DNA of 14,172 bases from Gemmataceae bacterium (GTDB taxonomy: Bacteria; Planctomycetota; Planctomycetia; Gemmatales; Gemmataceae): assembly GCA_020847555.1 (NCBI GenBank), contig JADLBT010000315.1, forward strand, positions 1-14,172. Reading direction: 5' to 3'. A model generated the notes under the pieces. The model did no database searches. It was not told where the DNA came from and was given only the letters and a program-made list of their open reading frames with translations. Each line of letters starts with the position of its first letter. Position 1 is the first letter of the stretch. A program made the translations under genes and the position numbers. Positions 6,267-13,711 of the stretch are shown in pieces.

Positions 6267-7844
6267 GTGGCCGAACCGGCATCGACGAGCTATGACGACG
6301 TCCCTTACCTGGGCCTGCCGGTCGATGTGACGCACCCGGACTGCCTGGGCGCCGTGGCCGCCCTGCACGGCCTCACGCCGACCGCGCCGGACCGCTGCCG
6401 CGTTCTGGAACTCGGGTGCGCCGACGGCGGCAACCTCATCGCGATGGCCCTGAGCCTGCCCGAGGCCGAGTTCATCGGGATCGACCTTTCTCCCCGCCAG
6501 ATCGCCGACGGACAGGCCATCGTGAAGACGGTCGGCGTGCCGAACGTCCACCTCCGGGCGATGAGTGTGCTGGACGTGGACGAGACGTTCGGGATGTTCG
6601 ACTACATCATCTGCCACGGCGTCTACTCGTGGGTGCCGGCGGACGTTCGGGAAGGGATCCTTGGCGTCTGCCAGCACCACCTCGCCCCCGCCGGGGTGGC
6701 GTTCGTGAGCTACAACACCTACCCCGGGTGGCGCCTGTGGACCGCCCTGCGGGATCTCGTCCAGTTCCACGCCTCCCACTACCACGCGACTGCCGACCGC
6801 ATCCGCCAGTCCCGGGCGATTCTCGCCCTGACAGCGCGGGCGGTGGAGGGTTCGACGGAGGTGTATCATCAGGTTCTCCGCCAGGATCTGGAGGCGGTTC
6901 GCGGCCAGCGCGATGCGTACCTCTACCACGAATACCTGGAAGACGTCAACGAGCCGGTCTACTTCCGGGAATTCGCCGCACGCGCGGCCGCCCACGGCCT
7001 GCAGTACCTCGACGAGGTCCGGCCGAGCCCGCTGCCCAGCACCATCCCGCCCGAGGTGGTCGCCGCCCTGGACCGGATGCCGGGCGGATTCCTCGACCGC
7101 GAACAGTACCGCGACCTGCTGAGCGGCCGCAGTTTTCGCCGCACGCTGCTGTGCCACGCAGACCTGCCGGTGCGGCGTGCCGTGACGGCGGAAGCGCTGA
7201 CGGGCCTCTGCTTCGCGGCGCTCGCGTGGCCGGCCGAGCCGCCCGCCCCGGCGGAAACCGGCGCCGTCCAGACGTTCCAAACGGCGGACGGCAAGAGCGG
7301 AGCCACCGACGATCCGCTCCTCAGGTCGGCACTCGTCCACCTGGCGGAGATCGCGCCGCGCGCCGAACCCTTTGCCGACCTCTGGCAGCACGTCGCCGCT
7401 CGGCTCGGGCAGGCGAGCGGACGGGCGCCGACACGGTTGGCGGCCGGCCCGGCGGCGCTGGCCGAGGGTCTGCTGGAGTGTTACCAGGCTGGCATCGTGG
7501 AGGTGCGCTTCCGGGCGCCCCAGTTCCCACGCACGGCGGGCGAGCGGCCGGTCGGCAGCCCGCTGGCGCGACTGCAGGCTGCCACGGACGCCAGGGTCAC
7601 CGGGTTGTCCCACCGCCTCATCGAACTGCCGGAGTTCGACCGGGCAGTGCTCCGCCAACTCGACGGCACGCGCGACCGCGCGGGTGTGCTCGACGCGCTG
7701 GCGGGCCTGGTGGAGCAAGGCGCCCTGGCGATGCACGCGGACGGCAAGCCCCTCCGTGAGGCGGCGGTTGTGCGCCGCGTTCTCGAACTAGCGCTTCCTC
7801 CCTCACTGCAGCGGTTGGCGGACTGCGGGCTGCTGCTCGGCTGA
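6267..7844 (+). CDS. Class I SAM methyltransferase with methyltransferase regulatory domain, PKMT-like (copy 2)
   Basis: This 525-aa protein is a clear paralogue of the gene just upstream and has the same three-part layout. The Rossmann domain carries ELGCADGGN (48-56), GIDLS (71-75), FDYIICHGVYSWVP (about 111-124) and FVSYNTYPGW. The regulatory region carries YHEYLEDVNEPVYF and EFAARAAAHGLQYLDEV. The C-terminal winged-helix-like part carries FDRAVLRQLDGTRDRAGVLDAL. Motif I differs from copy 1 (CADGG in place of CGVGG) but keeps the glycines expected for SAM binding. The region between regulatory and C-terminal parts is the most divergent. By family it may be a protein-lysine methyltransferase; the target is unknown. 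The 62-nt gap to copy 1 and same orientation suggest co-transcription and a tandem duplication, not a recent one given the divergence. Confidence 0.85.
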   Translation: MAEPASTSYDDVPYLGLPVDVTHPDCLGAVAALHGLTPTAPDRCRVLELGCADGGNLIAMALSLPEAEFIGIDLSPRQIADGQAIVKTVGVPNVHLRAMSVLDVDETFGMFDYIICHGVYSWVPADVREGILGVCQHHLAPAGVAFVSYNTYPGWRLWTALRDLVQFHASHYHATADRIRQSRAILALTARAVEGSTEVYHQVLRQDLEAVRGQRDAYLYHEYLEDVNEPVYFREFAARAAAHGLQYLDEVRPSPLPSTIPPEVVAALDRMPGGFLDREQYRDLLSGRSFRRTLLCHADLPVRRAVTAEALTGLCFAALAWPAEPPAPAETGAVQTFQTADGKSGATDDPLLRSALVHLAEIAPRAEPFADLWQHVAARLGQASGRAPTRLAAGPAALAEGLLECYQAGIVEVRFRAPQFPRTAGERPVGSPLARLQAATDARVTGLSHRLIELPEFDRAVLRQLDGTRDRAGVLDALAGLVEQGALAMHADGKPLREAAVVRRVLELALPPSLQRLADCGLLLG

Positions 7845-8015
7845 CCGGGCTTGCCGCTCGTGGAGCGTGGATTAGAGCAGTTGGTGAGGGGAAGAGAGAT
7901 GGTGTGGAAGGGGTTTACGGCATGCCGGTTGCCTGCTAACAATGGAGTGGATTCGTCCGCGCCTTGCGGTATGCTCCCATCGTTGGGAAGTGGCCATCCG
8001 ATCAGGAGGTGCGTC
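7845..8015 (+). other. Intergenic gap before the cupredoxin gene
   Basis: This 171-nt stretch has no gene I can support. It contains a weak promoter-like pair, TTTACG (7914-7919) and TAACAA (7937-7942), with 17-nt spacing, and a good Shine-Dalgarno AGGAGG (8004-8009), 6 nt before the GTG at 8016. No strong terminator hairpin follows the second methyltransferase. Confidence 0.4.
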
Positions 8016-8654
8016 GTGGCTCGACTGCTCTTGGGGCTCCCTCTTGGGTTCGTGCTGCTGACCTTCGCAGGCGGCGCCCCGGCGCAGGGACCGACCCAAA
8101 ACCCCTACGGCGGCTACTACCCCCAACCGTCAGGCAGCGGCGGGGCAGGACAGGCGCCCGGCTACGGAGGGTACACGCCGCAGTCGAACATGCCCTAGTC
8201 CCCAGGCCGCCCAGGCTACCCAATCTTCGGACCTCCGCCCCCGCTGCCGGCACCGACCGACCGGGCCGTGGTGGAGATCTTCGACAACTACTTTCTGCCG
8301 TCCTTCGTCTTCGTTACGCCCGGGGGGACGGTGCGCTGGATCAACCGCGGCCGCCACAAGCACACCGTCACCGCCCTCGCAGGCAAGCCGGATTCGGGCG
8401 ACATCCCTCCCGGCGGGGCGTACACGCTGAAGGTCACCAAACCGCTCAACCACGAGTACTACTGCCGGCACCACCGCCTGACGATGAGCGGCACCATCGT
8501 TGTGCGGGCTCTTCAAGCCGTCACGCCGCCCATCACTCCCAGCGGGTACTATCGGCCTTACGCCTATCTGCCGGGCAGCTTTTCGCGCCCGCCGGTCAGC
8601 CCAGTGGGAGGATACCAGTCTCCCCCGCCGCCCGGGAACCCGCACGGGCCGTGA
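8016..8654 (+). pseudogene. Secreted cupredoxin-like protein interrupted by an in-frame TAG
   Basis: GTG at 8016 follows an excellent AGGAGG and opens a signal peptide (MARLLLGLPLGFVLLTFAGG, likely cleavage after APA at residue 23), then a Gly/Pro/Tyr-rich linker. After 60 codons a TAG occurs at 8196-8198. The same frame continues at once with more Pro/Gly-rich linker and a plastocyanin-like domain (about 84-169) to the TGA at 8652. The domain keeps type-1 copper ligands: His116 in HKHTV, then Cys150, His153 and Met157 in YYCRHHRLTM. Such proteins carry electrons or copper in the periplasm. TAG would arise from CAG (Gln) by one C-to-T change. The downstream part has GTG codons near 8265 but no Shine-Dalgarno and no signal peptide, so independent functional translation is unlikely. 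A sequencing error or stop-codon readthrough is also possible. Confidence 0.75.
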
Positions 8655-8684
8655 CCCCGCGCCCGGCAGTCCCGCCTCGCTCTC

Positions 8685-8716
8685 CGCTTGCGAGCTTTTC
8701 CCGGGAGGGGTAAAAA
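8685..8716 (+). promoter_or_regulatory. Candidate promoter of the Ser/Thr kinase gene
   Basis: TTGCGA (8688-8693) and TAAAAA (8711-8716) are spaced by 17 nt, each matching the sigma-70 consensus at 4 of 6 positions. The -35 lies in CGCTTGCG (8685-8692), the same octamer that overlaps the -35 of the candidate tssA promoter. It lies in the 143-nt gap before the kinase, giving a leader of roughly 75 nt. Confidence 0.35.
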
Positions 8717-8797
8717 GAAGGTGGACGCTGCTGGCTCCTCACTGTCCGGGGCCGGGCGCCACCGCCTCGCGACGCCTGGTCCTGCGGAGATGCGCCC

Positions 8798-11700
8798 ATG
8801 TCCGACCCGAATAACCCCCCGTCCGGAAGCCTCCCCACAGGCTACCGACTCCTGCAGTGCCTGGGGCGCGGTGCGGCCGGTGAGGTGTGGCGTGCCGAGG
8901 CGCCGGGGGGCGTCGAGGTCGCCATCAAGCTGATCCGGCGCGCCCTCAAGTCCGAGGAGGCTGCTCGCGAACTGCAGGCGCTCGAGCTGATCAAGAAGCT
9001 GCGCCACCCCTTCCTGCTGTCCCTGCAAAGCTTCCACGCCCTCGAAGACCGCATCGTGATCGTACTGGAACTGGCCGACCGGAGCCTCCGCCAGCGCCTG
9101 GAGGAGTGCCGGCAAGCGGGCCAGCCGGGGATTCCGTCCGGCGAACTGGTCCGCTACACCCGCGAGGCGGCCGAGGCGCTCGACTATCTGCACGCCCACG
9201 GGGTGCTGCACCGCGACGTCAAGCCGGACAACCTGCTCCTGCTCGGCCGCCACATCATGGTCGCCGACTGCGGGGTTGCATGCCTGCTGGAGCGGACCGA
9301 CCCGCTGGCGCTGAGCATGGCCGGGACGCCGCCGTACATGGCGGCCGAGGCGTGGGAGGGTCTGGCCCGCGAACAATCCGACCAGTACGGCCTGGCCGTC
9401 AGCTACGTCGAGCTGCGCCAGGGCCGCCTGCCCTTGCGGCCGCAGCAGTACATGCCCCACCTGCTCGGCGGTCCGCGCGGGGATCCGGACCTGGACTTCC
9501 TGGGGGAGCGCGAGCAGGTGGTGCTGCGCCGCGCGCTGGCGCCGTCGCCGACCGAGCGCTTTCCCACCTGCCTGGAGTTCGCCCGGACGCTGGCCCGCGC
9601 GGTGTTCGAGGACACGGCTCACGGCTCGGGGAGGAAGTCCTCGGACAGCCAGTTCGGCATGTCCAGCAGCCTGTTCCCGCTCCCGGCGCCGGTGCCCGCT
9701 CCTGGTCCGAAGCTGCCGCTTGCCGAGCCGGAGTTGTCGTTCCAGGCAACCGCCTTCCTCCCCCCCTCGTCCCCTCCGGGCGCTCCTCCGACGCCCCCGC
9801 TGCCGGAGCCGCCACCATCCATCTCGCCGACCGCGTTCTTGCCCTCCGATCGTCCGGCGGCCTCGACCGGGCCGATGCCGCCGCCGCTGGAATCGGTGCC
9901 GACCCCGCTGCTGCCGCCGCCGCTCGAGGTGCTGTCCGAGCCGCCGTCCGTCCTTCCGGTGTTCGACTTCCCGGATCTGCCGACCAGCTGGCCTGAGGAT
10001 CCGAGCGACTCCGGGGCGGGGATCCTCTTGCCGGAAGTGGCGTCTGTCCTCGAGGCAGACCAGCCCGAAGACGAGGACGACGCGCGCCTGACGCTGGTGC
10101 CCGAAGGCGGCAGCGTAACCCCGGAGGCGCCGGTGCCTCCTCCGCCCAGGCTAGTTCCAGTGGATGACGAGGTCATCCAGACCGCGGCCATCCCTGCCCC
10201 TGCCGAGCAGCCCAAACCTCGACCGGGTCCGTTCCGCAACTCCCGCGTCGCGGTCCTTGCGGTCTGCCTGCTCGTGGCGGTGGTCGGGTTCACGGTCTGG
10301 CAAATCGTGAGCCTGCTCGGCAGTCCGGAAACCTCGCCGCCCGACAAGGGGCCGGTGGCGAGCACACCCTCGGACGCGCCCAAACCGGATGACGGACAGG
10401 CGATCAAATCGCCCGTGCAGCCGATCCAGAAGCCGCTGCTGCCGACGAAACAGCCGCCCCGAGTCCTGCGCCTTCAGGTCCGCGATGTGACGCTGAAAGC
10501 GGGGGAGCGGGGTGAGGTGGAGGTGCGAGTCCGGCGCGAGAACTGCAGCGGGCCGGTTGCCGTGAGGATGGAGGGGCTGCCCAAAGGGGTCCGCGTCGAG
10601 CCCGAAACGGTGGCCGCCGACGGGAGCGTCGCCCGGCTGCAGCTGCGCGCCGAGGAGGACGCCCCGGACTTCGACGGCAAGGCCACGGTTCTGGCGGACC
10701 TGGAGGGAGTGCCGGCCCGCCAAACGATTCACCTGACCGTGACCGGCCTGCCGCTGCGCCTCCAGGCGCTGGACAGCGTGACGCTCCAGCCCGGCCAGAC
10801 GCGCGCCGTCTGGGTGTGTGTGCAGCGTCCCCGCGGGGCAGGGACCATCGACGTGGAGCCGGGCCAGCTGCCGAAGGGGGTGACGGCGTGGCCCTGCCAC
10901 ATCCAGCCCGACGCCGATCGCGCGATCCTCGTGCTGCGCGCCGCGAGCGGCACCCCGCTGGGCAAGGCGACAGTGCAGCTGACGGCGAAGCGCGGCGCCG
11001 CCCGTGCGGTGGACGAGTGCCGACTGACGATCATCGAGCCGCGGGTCTTCTTCGTACAGCAGGGCGAGGACATGGCCGCGGTCCGGCAGAACCCGATGGA
11101 CCCCGTCGCGCTGCTGAACCTGGCCCACACCTGCCAGGGACTGGGTGAGGCCGATCTCGCGCGGACCTACTGCACTCAGGCATTGAAGGCCGACCGCAAC
11201 TGCGTGCCGGCGTATGTCAGCCGGGCCGAGGCCTACCTGCTGAAGAAAAATCCCCCCCGGGCGATCGAGGACTGCGACGCGGCGCTCCGCCTCGACGTTC
11301 GCCACGGTTACGCTTACGTTGTGCGTGCGCGGGCTCACGCGGCGCTGCCCGACGTCGGCAAGGCGATCGCGGACTACGACGAGGCCATTCGGTTGTCCCC
11401 GTCCGACGCGGTTCTCCGTCACGAGCGCGGCCGCCTTCACGCCGCCCAGGACGACCGGGAGCGCGCGTTCGCAGACTGCAAGGAGGCGATCCGCCTGGAC
11501 CCGAAGTTCTTCGCCGCGTACCGGGATTGCGCGACGATCTGCCTGACGCAGCAACTCCCCGACAAGGCCATCGCCGAGTACACGGCGGCGATTCAGAACA
11601 ATGCCAGCCCCGCCCTCGCCTACACCGCGCGGGGGGACATCCACTTCCTGAAGAAGGATTACGACAGAGCCATTGACGATTACAAACTCGCGGAGAAGGC

Positions 11701-12451
11701 CGACCGCGCGGCGCGGCCGTCCCCCAACCGCCCCCTGGCCTACTATGAGCGCGGGCTGCTGCGCTTCGCGCAGAACCAGTACGCGGCGGCGATCGCGGAT
11801 TACACCGCCGCGGTGGGTTTCAAGTCCGACTTCGCGCAGGCGTACTACAAGCGGGGCAACGTCTACCTGGCCCAGAACAACTATCAGAAAGCGCTCGCCG
11901 ACTACCAGACGGCCCTCGACCACGACAAGAAGCACGCCTACGCCTACCACGGCCGCGGCGACGTCTACTACGAGCAGAGGGACTACCTGCGGGCCATCAC
12001 CGAATACAACCAGGCCGTCAAACTGAGCCCGGCGGAGCCGCACCACCGCAACAACCGCGGCAACGCCCACGCGGCCCTCGGCTACCTCTACGCCGAGCGC
12101 AAGGATCCACGGGCGGCGGCGGAGTACGAGCTGGCGCTGGCGGACTACAAGGAGGCGATCGCCCTCGACAGGAACTGCGCCCGGCCGCTCCTCAACCGGG
12201 GCGGCCGGGTTTACCTTCGCCAGCGGCGGTACGCCGAGGCCATCGACGATCTCACCCTGGCGATCGACATCAAGGGGGCGTGCGCACTGGACCGGAAGGA
12301 CCGCGCCCAGGCGTTCGCCGATCGATGCTGGGCGTACCACCTCAGCAACCGACCCGAGCAGGCCAGCGCGGATTGCGCTGCGGCACTTCAGCTTAACCCG
12401 AGCTTGAGCACCTACCTGCCGACCCTCGTGCAACTCCGTCCGGGCAGGTAG
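8798..12451 (+). CDS. Transmembrane Ser/Thr protein kinase with Pro-rich linker, beta-sandwich repeats and TPR ectodomain
   Basis: The 1217-aa protein begins with a Hanks-type kinase (about 16-270): Gly loop GRGAAGEV (23-30), VAIK with Lys44, catalytic HRDVKPDN (138-145), metal-binding DCG (157-159, where DFG is usual), and GTPPYMAAEAW in place of a canonical APE. A long Pro/Ser-rich linker (about 285-475) leads to one TM helix (484-507) preceded by positive residues, which puts the kinase inside and the rest outside. The ectodomain has two related beta-rich repeats (about 554-649 and 650-745; both contain LPKGV), resembling NEW3-like or Ig-like folds. About 12 TPR units follow (about 760-1214), many with A-x-A-Y-x2-R-G and AIADY patterns. 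The ATG at 8798 follows GGAG (8786-8789). It probably senses an envelope ligand or partner and phosphorylates cytoplasmic targets; the ligand and substrates are unknown. Confidence 0.9.
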   Translation: MSDPNNPPSGSLPTGYRLLQCLGRGAAGEVWRAEAPGGVEVAIKLIRRALKSEEAARELQALELIKKLRHPFLLSLQSFHALEDRIVIVLELADRSLRQRLEECRQAGQPGIPSGELVRYTREAAEALDYLHAHGVLHRDVKPDNLLLLGRHIMVADCGVACLLERTDPLALSMAGTPPYMAAEAWEGLAREQSDQYGLAVSYVELRQGRLPLRPQQYMPHLLGGPRGDPDLDFLGEREQVVLRRALAPSPTERFPTCLEFARTLARAVFEDTAHGSGRKSSDSQFGMSSSLFPLPAPVPAPGPKLPLAEPELSFQATAFLPPSSPPGAPPTPPLPEPPPSISPTAFLPSDRPAASTGPMPPPLESVPTPLLPPPLEVLSEPPSVLPVFDFPDLPTSWPEDPSDSGAGILLPEVASVLEADQPEDEDDARLTLVPEGGSVTPEAPVPPPPRLVPVDDEVIQTAAIPAPAEQPKPRPGPFRNSRVAVLAVCLLVAVVGFTVWQIVSLLGSPETSPPDKGPVASTPSDAPKPDDGQAIKSPVQPIQKPLLPTKQPPRVLRLQVRDVTLKAGERGEVEVRVRRENCSGPVAVRMEGLPKGVRVEPETVAADGSVARLQLRAEEDAPDFDGKATVLADLEGVPARQTIHLTVTGLPLRLQALDSVTLQPGQTRAVWVCVQRPRGAGTIDVEPGQLPKGVTAWPCHIQPDADRAILVLRAASGTPLGKATVQLTAKRGAARAVDECRLTIIEPRVFFVQQGEDMAAVRQNPMDPVALLNLAHTCQGLGEADLARTYCTQALKADRNCVPAYVSRAEAYLLKKNPPRAIEDCDAALRLDVRHGYAYVVRARAHAALPDVGKAIADYDEAIRLSPSDAVLRHERGRLHAAQDDRERAFADCKEAIRLDPKFFAAYRDCATICLTQQLPDKAIAEYTAAIQNNASPALAYTARGDIHFLKKDYDRAIDDYKLAEKADRAARPSPNRPLAYYERGLLRFAQNQYAAAIADYTAAVGFKSDFAQAYYKRGNVYLAQNNYQKALADYQTALDHDKKHAYAYHGRGDVYYEQRDYLRAITEYNQAVKLSPAEPHHRNNRGNAHAALGYLYAERKDPRAAAEYELALADYKEAIALDRNCARPLLNRGGRVYLRQRRYAEAIDDLTLAIDIKGACALDRKDRAQAFADRCWAYHLSNRPEQASADCAAALQLNPSLSTYLPTLVQLRPGR

Positions 12452-12500
12452 CCGTGACAGGGCGAACCCGATCGTCCCTTGCCGTCAACGACCTGTAAGC

Positions 12501-12577
12501 GCCTGTGCGAGAACCTCTCCCCCCGGCCCCCTCTCCTGGCAGGGGAGGGGGCCGGGGGGAGAGGTTTACGCACAGGC
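12501..12577. repeat. Very long GC-rich inverted repeat downstream of the kinase
   Basis: An outer 9-bp stem (12501-12509 with 12569-12577) and a perfect inner 22-bp stem (12512-12533 with 12545-12566) are separated by a 2x2 internal loop. The arms consist of C6, C5 and G6, G5 runs flanked by AACCTCT and AGAGGTT. The CCTCTCCCC...GGGGAGAGG type of element is known as a dispersed intergenic repeat in many bacteria, so this may be a mobile REP/MITE-like unit. It could also serve as a terminator for the kinase gene, 49 nt upstream. Confidence 0.7.
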
Positions 12578-12605
12578 TCCAGGACCAGGGACAGGAAAGA
12601 ACTCG

Positions 12606-12645
12606 CGCCGACCAGCCCGGAGCGCCCGCTCCGGGCTGGTCGGCG
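12606..12645. terminator. Perfect 18-bp hairpin between kinase and amidase genes
   Basis: Positions 12606-12623 pair without mismatch with 12628-12645 around a 4-nt GCCC loop; the core is GACCAGCCCGGAGC. It follows the longer repeat by 28 nt. There is no T-run on the plus strand. Together, the two hairpins should separate kinase transcription from the amidase gene. The remaining roughly 100 nt before 12751 show only the amidase ribosome-binding site. Confidence 0.5.
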
Positions 12646-12750
12646 AACGCGCGCCTTCTGTGCCCCGGTCCGCAGTTTGCATAAACCTGACCGGGGAGGG
12701 GTGCTCGGTTCCTTGCCCACTCCCTTCAAATCCACCTCGCGGGAGTGGCG

Positions 12751-13626
12751 ATGCAGAGCAGGCCGGTTGTCACCGTTGGGCTGGTGCAGATGACATGTGG
12801 CGCCGAGCCGGCCGCTAATTTGGCGAAGGCACTCGACGGCATCGCCGGCGCCGCCCGGCGCGGCGCTCAGGTCGTCGTCCTGCCTGAACTCTTCCTCGGC
12901 CCCTACTTCTGCCAGCGCAGGGACGACCGCACCGCCTTCGACCGCGCGGAGCCAGTCCCCGGGCCGACCACCCAGGCACTCGGCGCGGCGGCGCGGCGGC
13001 ACGGCATTGTCCTGGTCGGCGGGTCGGTGTTCGAGAAGTCCCCATCCGGAGTGTACTTCAACACCACGCCGGTCCTCGGCCCCGACGGCGCCCTCCTGGG
13101 AGCCTACCGCAAGAGCCACATCCCCGAGGACGTCCTCTACCACGAGCAGCACTACTTCGCGCCCGGTGACACCGGCGTGCGCGTCCTCGACACACCGTTC
13201 GGCCGGATCGCCCCGCTCATCTGCTTCGACCAGTGGTTTCCGGAGGCGGCCCGGCTGGCGGCGCTGGGCGGAGCCGAAATCCTCGTCTACCCGACGGCGA
13301 TCGGCATCATCGACGAGGCGGTCGAGACGAACATTACTGGCGACTGGGAGCAGATGTGGCGCAACGCCCAGCTCGGCCACGCGGCCGCGAACAATGTCTA
13401 CGTCGCGGCGGTCAACCGGGTCGGGCGTGAGGGAGCGATTGCGTTCTGGGGTGGGTCGTTTGTGGCCGACCCGACGAGCGAGGTGATCGCCCGGGTGGGG
13501 GATCAGGAAGAGCTTGTGCTGGCCCGCTGCGATCTGTCCCGGGTGCGGGCGCTGCAGGAAGCGTGGGGCTTCCTGCGCAACCGCCGGCCGGACCGGTACT
13601 CGCCGCTGGCCGCTGCCGTGAAGTAG
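12751..13626 (+). CDS. aguB: N-carbamoylputrescine amidase-like carbon-nitrogen hydrolase
   Basis: The 291-aa protein belongs to the nitrilase superfamily. The catalytic triad is visible as Glu46 (VVLPELF), Lys121 (AYRKSHIPED) and Cys158 (LICFDQWFPEAAR). The signature around Cys and the segments YHEQHYFAPGDTG and GDWEQMWRNAQLGHAAANNVYVA closely match bacterial and plant N-carbamoylputrescine amidases. These hydrolyse N-carbamoylputrescine to putrescine, CO2 and ammonia in the agmatine route of polyamine synthesis in the cytoplasm. The length is normal for the family. The ATG at 12751 is preferred over the in-frame GTG at 12745 because GGGAG (12740-12744 region) sits at a proper distance only for the ATG. 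The usual partner, agmatine deiminase (aguA), is not adjacent on either side. A related amidase activity cannot be excluded. Confidence 0.87.
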   Translation: MQSRPVVTVGLVQMTCGAEPAANLAKALDGIAGAARRGAQVVVLPELFLGPYFCQRRDDRTAFDRAEPVPGPTTQALGAAARRHGIVLVGGSVFEKSPSGVYFNTTPVLGPDGALLGAYRKSHIPEDVLYHEQHYFAPGDTGVRVLDTPFGRIAPLICFDQWFPEAARLAALGGAEILVYPTAIGIIDEAVETNITGDWEQMWRNAQLGHAAANNVYVAAVNRVGREGAIAFWGGSFVADPTSEVIARVGDQEELVLARCDLSRVRALQEAWGFLRNRRPDRYSPLAAAVK

Positions 13627-13672
13627 GGCGAGGAGGCGGTGCCATTGGCTCCGCGAGGGATCTCCAGTTGCG

Positions 13673-13702
13673 CCCGGCGCCGCCCAATCGGGCGGCGCCG
13701 GG
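13673..13702. terminator. Bidirectional terminator-like hairpin between convergent genes
   Basis: CCCGGCGCCGCCC (13673-13685) pairs perfectly with GGGCGGCGCCGGG (13690-13702) around the loop AATC. It sits 46 nt after the amidase stop and 9 nt beyond the stop of the minus-strand gene, so it can serve both. T-runs are lacking on both sides. Confidence 0.6.
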
Positions 13703-13711
13703 ATGCCTGCT

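Noticed and set aside
9650..10230. Proline-rich, repetitive-looking segment inside the kinase gene considered as a tandem DNA repeat
   Set aside because: There is no exact DNA repeat unit; it is an unstructured Pro/Ser linker between the kinase and the membrane segment.
10151..12433. 760-codon minus-strand open frame opposite the kinase TPR region
   Set aside because: It mirrors the codon bias of the TPR repeats and has no recognisable domain or ribosome-binding site.
11074..12440. TPR region considered as a separate gene
   Set aside because: It is in the same uninterrupted frame as the kinase, with no internal Shine-Dalgarno or gap.
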